From: Anaerolineales bacterium
Lineage (GTDB): Bacteria; Chloroflexota; Anaerolineae; Anaerolineales; E44-bin32
Direction: 5' to 3'
NCBI GenBank assembly: GCA_030668545.1
Contig: DAOUTT010000137.1
Coordinates: forward strand, 1 to 6,375
Length of the DNA: 6,375 bases
Numbering within the stretch: position 1 is the stretch's first letter; every line of letters starts with the position of its first letter. This document shows positions 4,837 through 6,375 of this stretch, piece after piece. The position numbers were made by a program, and so were the translations under genes. The notes below the pieces were generated by a model, which ran no database searches, was not told the DNA's origin, and saw only the letters and a program-made list of their open reading frames with translations.

Positions 4837-6375
4837 AGTTCCCTAATAATAACGCATCAAGCTTGATCATGATTTGGTCATCCTGGTAGTACGCCAGCCG
4901 AATAGCTTTCGCCGGGCACTCTGCGACGCAGTTTCCGCATCCCTGACATACTGTCGGTTCGATATAGGCCGTGCCGGTGATCCCCCCAACACCGGTATAT
5001 TCCTCTTTAATCAGCGGAACGTCAAAGGGGCAAATACGCACACATGTCAGACAGCCAACACAGAGTTCAGGGTCAACCTCAGCGACGATACCACCTGCAG
5101 TGAGGTGGCTGCGAGAGAGAACCATGGCGGCACGCGCCGCCGCGGCCTGCGCCTGGACAATAGTTTCATCAAGCAGCTTGGGGTAATGTGCCATGCCGGC
5201 CATATACATACCGTCGGAGGCGAAATCCACCGGGCGGAGTTTTACGTGAGCTTCTAAGAAGAACCCATCAGCGTCGACGGACACTTTAAACATCGTCGCC
5301 ACTTTACGTGAATCCTCAGGGGGCACGACCGGGTTGCTCAACATCACCAGATCTGGAGTGAGTAGGATTTCACGACCGAGGTTAGGATCGCGCACTCTAA
5401 TCTCTACGCCTTCGTTCGTCGCTGATACGTCTAAAGGATTGTCTTCGTCGTAGCGAATGAAGACGATGCCTTCACTCCGGGCTTGTGTGTACAGTCGTTC
5501 CTTGAAGCCGTACGTGCGAATATCTTTGTAAAGCACTGTAATATGCGCCTCTGGTTTGAGGCGTTTGAGTTCCAGGGCGTTCTTCAAGGCTGTAATGCAG
5601 CAGGTACGGGCGCAGAAATCCTTCGCTGGACCGACGCAGAGTATCATGGCGACTTCGTCGGGCAAGTGTTCGCCGAGTGTCTGCCACGCTTCGCTTGCTC
5701 TACCCTTGAGCGCGACCTTTGGGTTCTCTGTATGAGCGAGCATTTGCTCGAATTCCAGCCCCGTCGCCAGGCGCGTGCTATCCTGGTAGCCATATTCTGG
5801 ACCGTGGTATTCGACGCCGCCAGTCGTTAGTATGGTTGCGCCATGGGGGATTTCAACCTCGTCGCCATCGCTAGAGCGCAGTCGCGAAGTGAAGTGCCCC
5901 ATAAAACCGCTGGTGTGCGCAACCTCTGTGCCGAGGTGAACCTGAATACGGGGCTCGTTTTCAACTTGTTGAATTAATTGCCCTAAATACTGTTGCGGGT
6001 CTTCGTCGTTCAGGCCGAAATAGATCTCTCGCAGGTTTCCGCCTAACTTGTCTTTCCGCTCGACCAAATGCACGTTGAAACCGCCATCGGCAAGTGCGAG
6101 CGCAGCGTTCATCCCAGCCACACCACCGCCGACGACAAGACCATCATTCTCAATCGGAACCTCAGTCGTGTGAATTGGCTGCAGCGTTTTTGCCTTCGCG
6201 GCTGCCATCCGCACCAGATCTTTAGCTTTATTCGTGGCAGCTTGGGGATCGTGCGAATGCACCCAGGAACACTGGTTGCGGATGTTCGCCATTTCGAACA
6301 TGGCCGGGTTCAAGCCGGCAGAGCGGATGCTGTCCTGGAAAAGAGGTCCGTGGGTGATAGGTGTGCAGGAGGCGA
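4835..6375 (-). CDS. hdrA: HdrA, heterodisulfide-reductase-type iron-sulfur flavoprotein (partial, N-terminus beyond right edge)
   Basis: There are 512 residues visible (codon frame beginning at 6373) up to a TGA at 4837-4835. Numbering from the first visible residue: SCTPITHGPLF (2-12) and NQCSWVH (34-40) are HdrA signatures whose Cys belong to a 4Fe-4S site; GGGVAGMNAALALA (82-95) binds FAD; C246, C254, C258 and C259 match the cluster next to the FAD; RPVDFASDGMYMAGMAHYPK (380-399) is the second flavin-site segment. Two C-terminal ferredoxin sites follow, C438/441/444/448 (CVGCLTCVRIC) and C476/479/482/486 (CQGCGNCVAEC). In HdrABC-MvhAGD-type complexes HdrA is the bifurcating subunit that receives electrons from MvhD, and here mvhD follows 8 bp later. 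Family members carry about 80 residues ahead of the first visible motif, so little may be missing unless it is an extended form. TTG at 6313 is not the start because conserved HdrA sequence continues upstream of it. The Cys that is Sec in some HdrA proteins (C246) is TGC here. Confidence 0.96.
   Translation of the reverse strand, partial: ASCTPITHGPLFQDSIRSAGLNPAMFEMANIRNQCSWVHSHDPQAATNKAKDLVRMAAAKAKTLQPIHTTEVPIENDGLVVGGGVAGMNAALALADGGFNVHLVERKDKLGGNLREIYFGLNDEDPQQYLGQLIQQVENEPRIQVHLGTEVAHTSGFMGHFTSRLRSSDGDEVEIPHGATILTTGGVEYHGPEYGYQDSTRLATGLEFEQMLAHTENPKVALKGRASEAWQTLGEHLPDEVAMILCVGPAKDFCARTCCITALKNALELKRLKPEAHITVLYKDIRTYGFKERLYTQARSEGIVFIRYDEDNPLDVSATNEGVEIRVRDPNLGREILLTPDLVMLSNPVVPPEDSRKVATMFKVSVDADGFFLEAHVKLRPVDFASDGMYMAGMAHYPKLLDETIVQAQAAAARAAMVLSRSHLTAGGIVAEVDPELCVGCLTCVRICPFDVPLIKEEYTGVGGITGTAYIEPTVCQGCGNCVAECPAKAIRLAYYQDDQIMIKLDALLLGN

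Noticed and set aside
4835..4837. Readthrough of the hdrA TGA as a second Sec codon
   Set aside because: The C-terminus matches the normal family end (IKLDALL), a strong mvhD ribosome site overlaps the TGA, and the frame beyond lacks HdrA-like sequence.
5483..5830. Plus-strand open frame of 115 codons
   Set aside because: It is antisense to conserved hdrA codons, has no family resemblance and has no plausible ribosome site.
6311..6313. TTG as the start codon of the right-hand hdrA
   Set aside because: The frame stays open to the window edge, and the residues upstream (SCTPITHGPLF) are conserved HdrA sequence, so the true start is outside the window.

Overview
The window is one tightly packed operon of five genes, all read from the minus strand. 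Going downstream (right to left) these are: the C-terminal part of an HdrA (4835-6375, open at the right edge); an MvhD/FlpD-type delta subunit read through an in-frame UGA as selenocysteine (4338-4826); a soluble histidine kinase with an N-terminal CRP-like cyclic-nucleotide-binding fold (3167-4354); a response regulator made only of two receiver domains (2353-3126); and a very large HdrA-family flavoprotein with a whole GltD/NfnB-like NAD(P)H dehydrogenase module inserted in it (1-2356, open at the left edge). Gene spacings are 8 bp, a 17 bp overlap, 40 bp, and a 4 bp overlap, so a single transcript with translational coupling is likely. I see no promoter, terminator, RNA gene, mobile element or CRISPR array, and no convincing gene on the plus strand. 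No gene-free stretch exceeds 40 bp.

The gene set points to an anaerobic bacterium that uses flavin-based electron bifurcation or confurcation. A bacterial rather than archaeal host is supported by the hairpin found directly after the UGA, inside the coding region: that is the bacterial SECIS layout, whereas archaeal SECIS elements lie in untranslated regions. G+C is moderate by eye. The combination of Hdr genes with a cytosolic two-component pair and a GltD-fused HdrA would fit Chloroflexota or Desulfobacterota, but this is an impression that I could not test.

Proposed working: MvhD takes electrons from a partner (hydrogenase, formate dehydrogenase or another dehydrogenase, not in the window) and passes them to HdrA. 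The second HdrA carries a built-in pyridine-nucleotide site, so it could link the Hdr core directly to NAD(P)H. The kinase and double-receiver protein sit between the two electron-transfer modules, which suggests that a soluble ligand or redox signal controls this metabolism or the enzyme itself. No HdrB, HdrC or hydrogenase subunit is visible; these would have to lie outside the window.

The strongest observation is that mvhD appears truncated after 66 codons by ordinary gene calling. The UGA falls exactly where the family has a conserved Cys. The reading frame continues in clear family sequence for 95 more residues, and a strong hairpin starts about ten bases downstream of the UGA.
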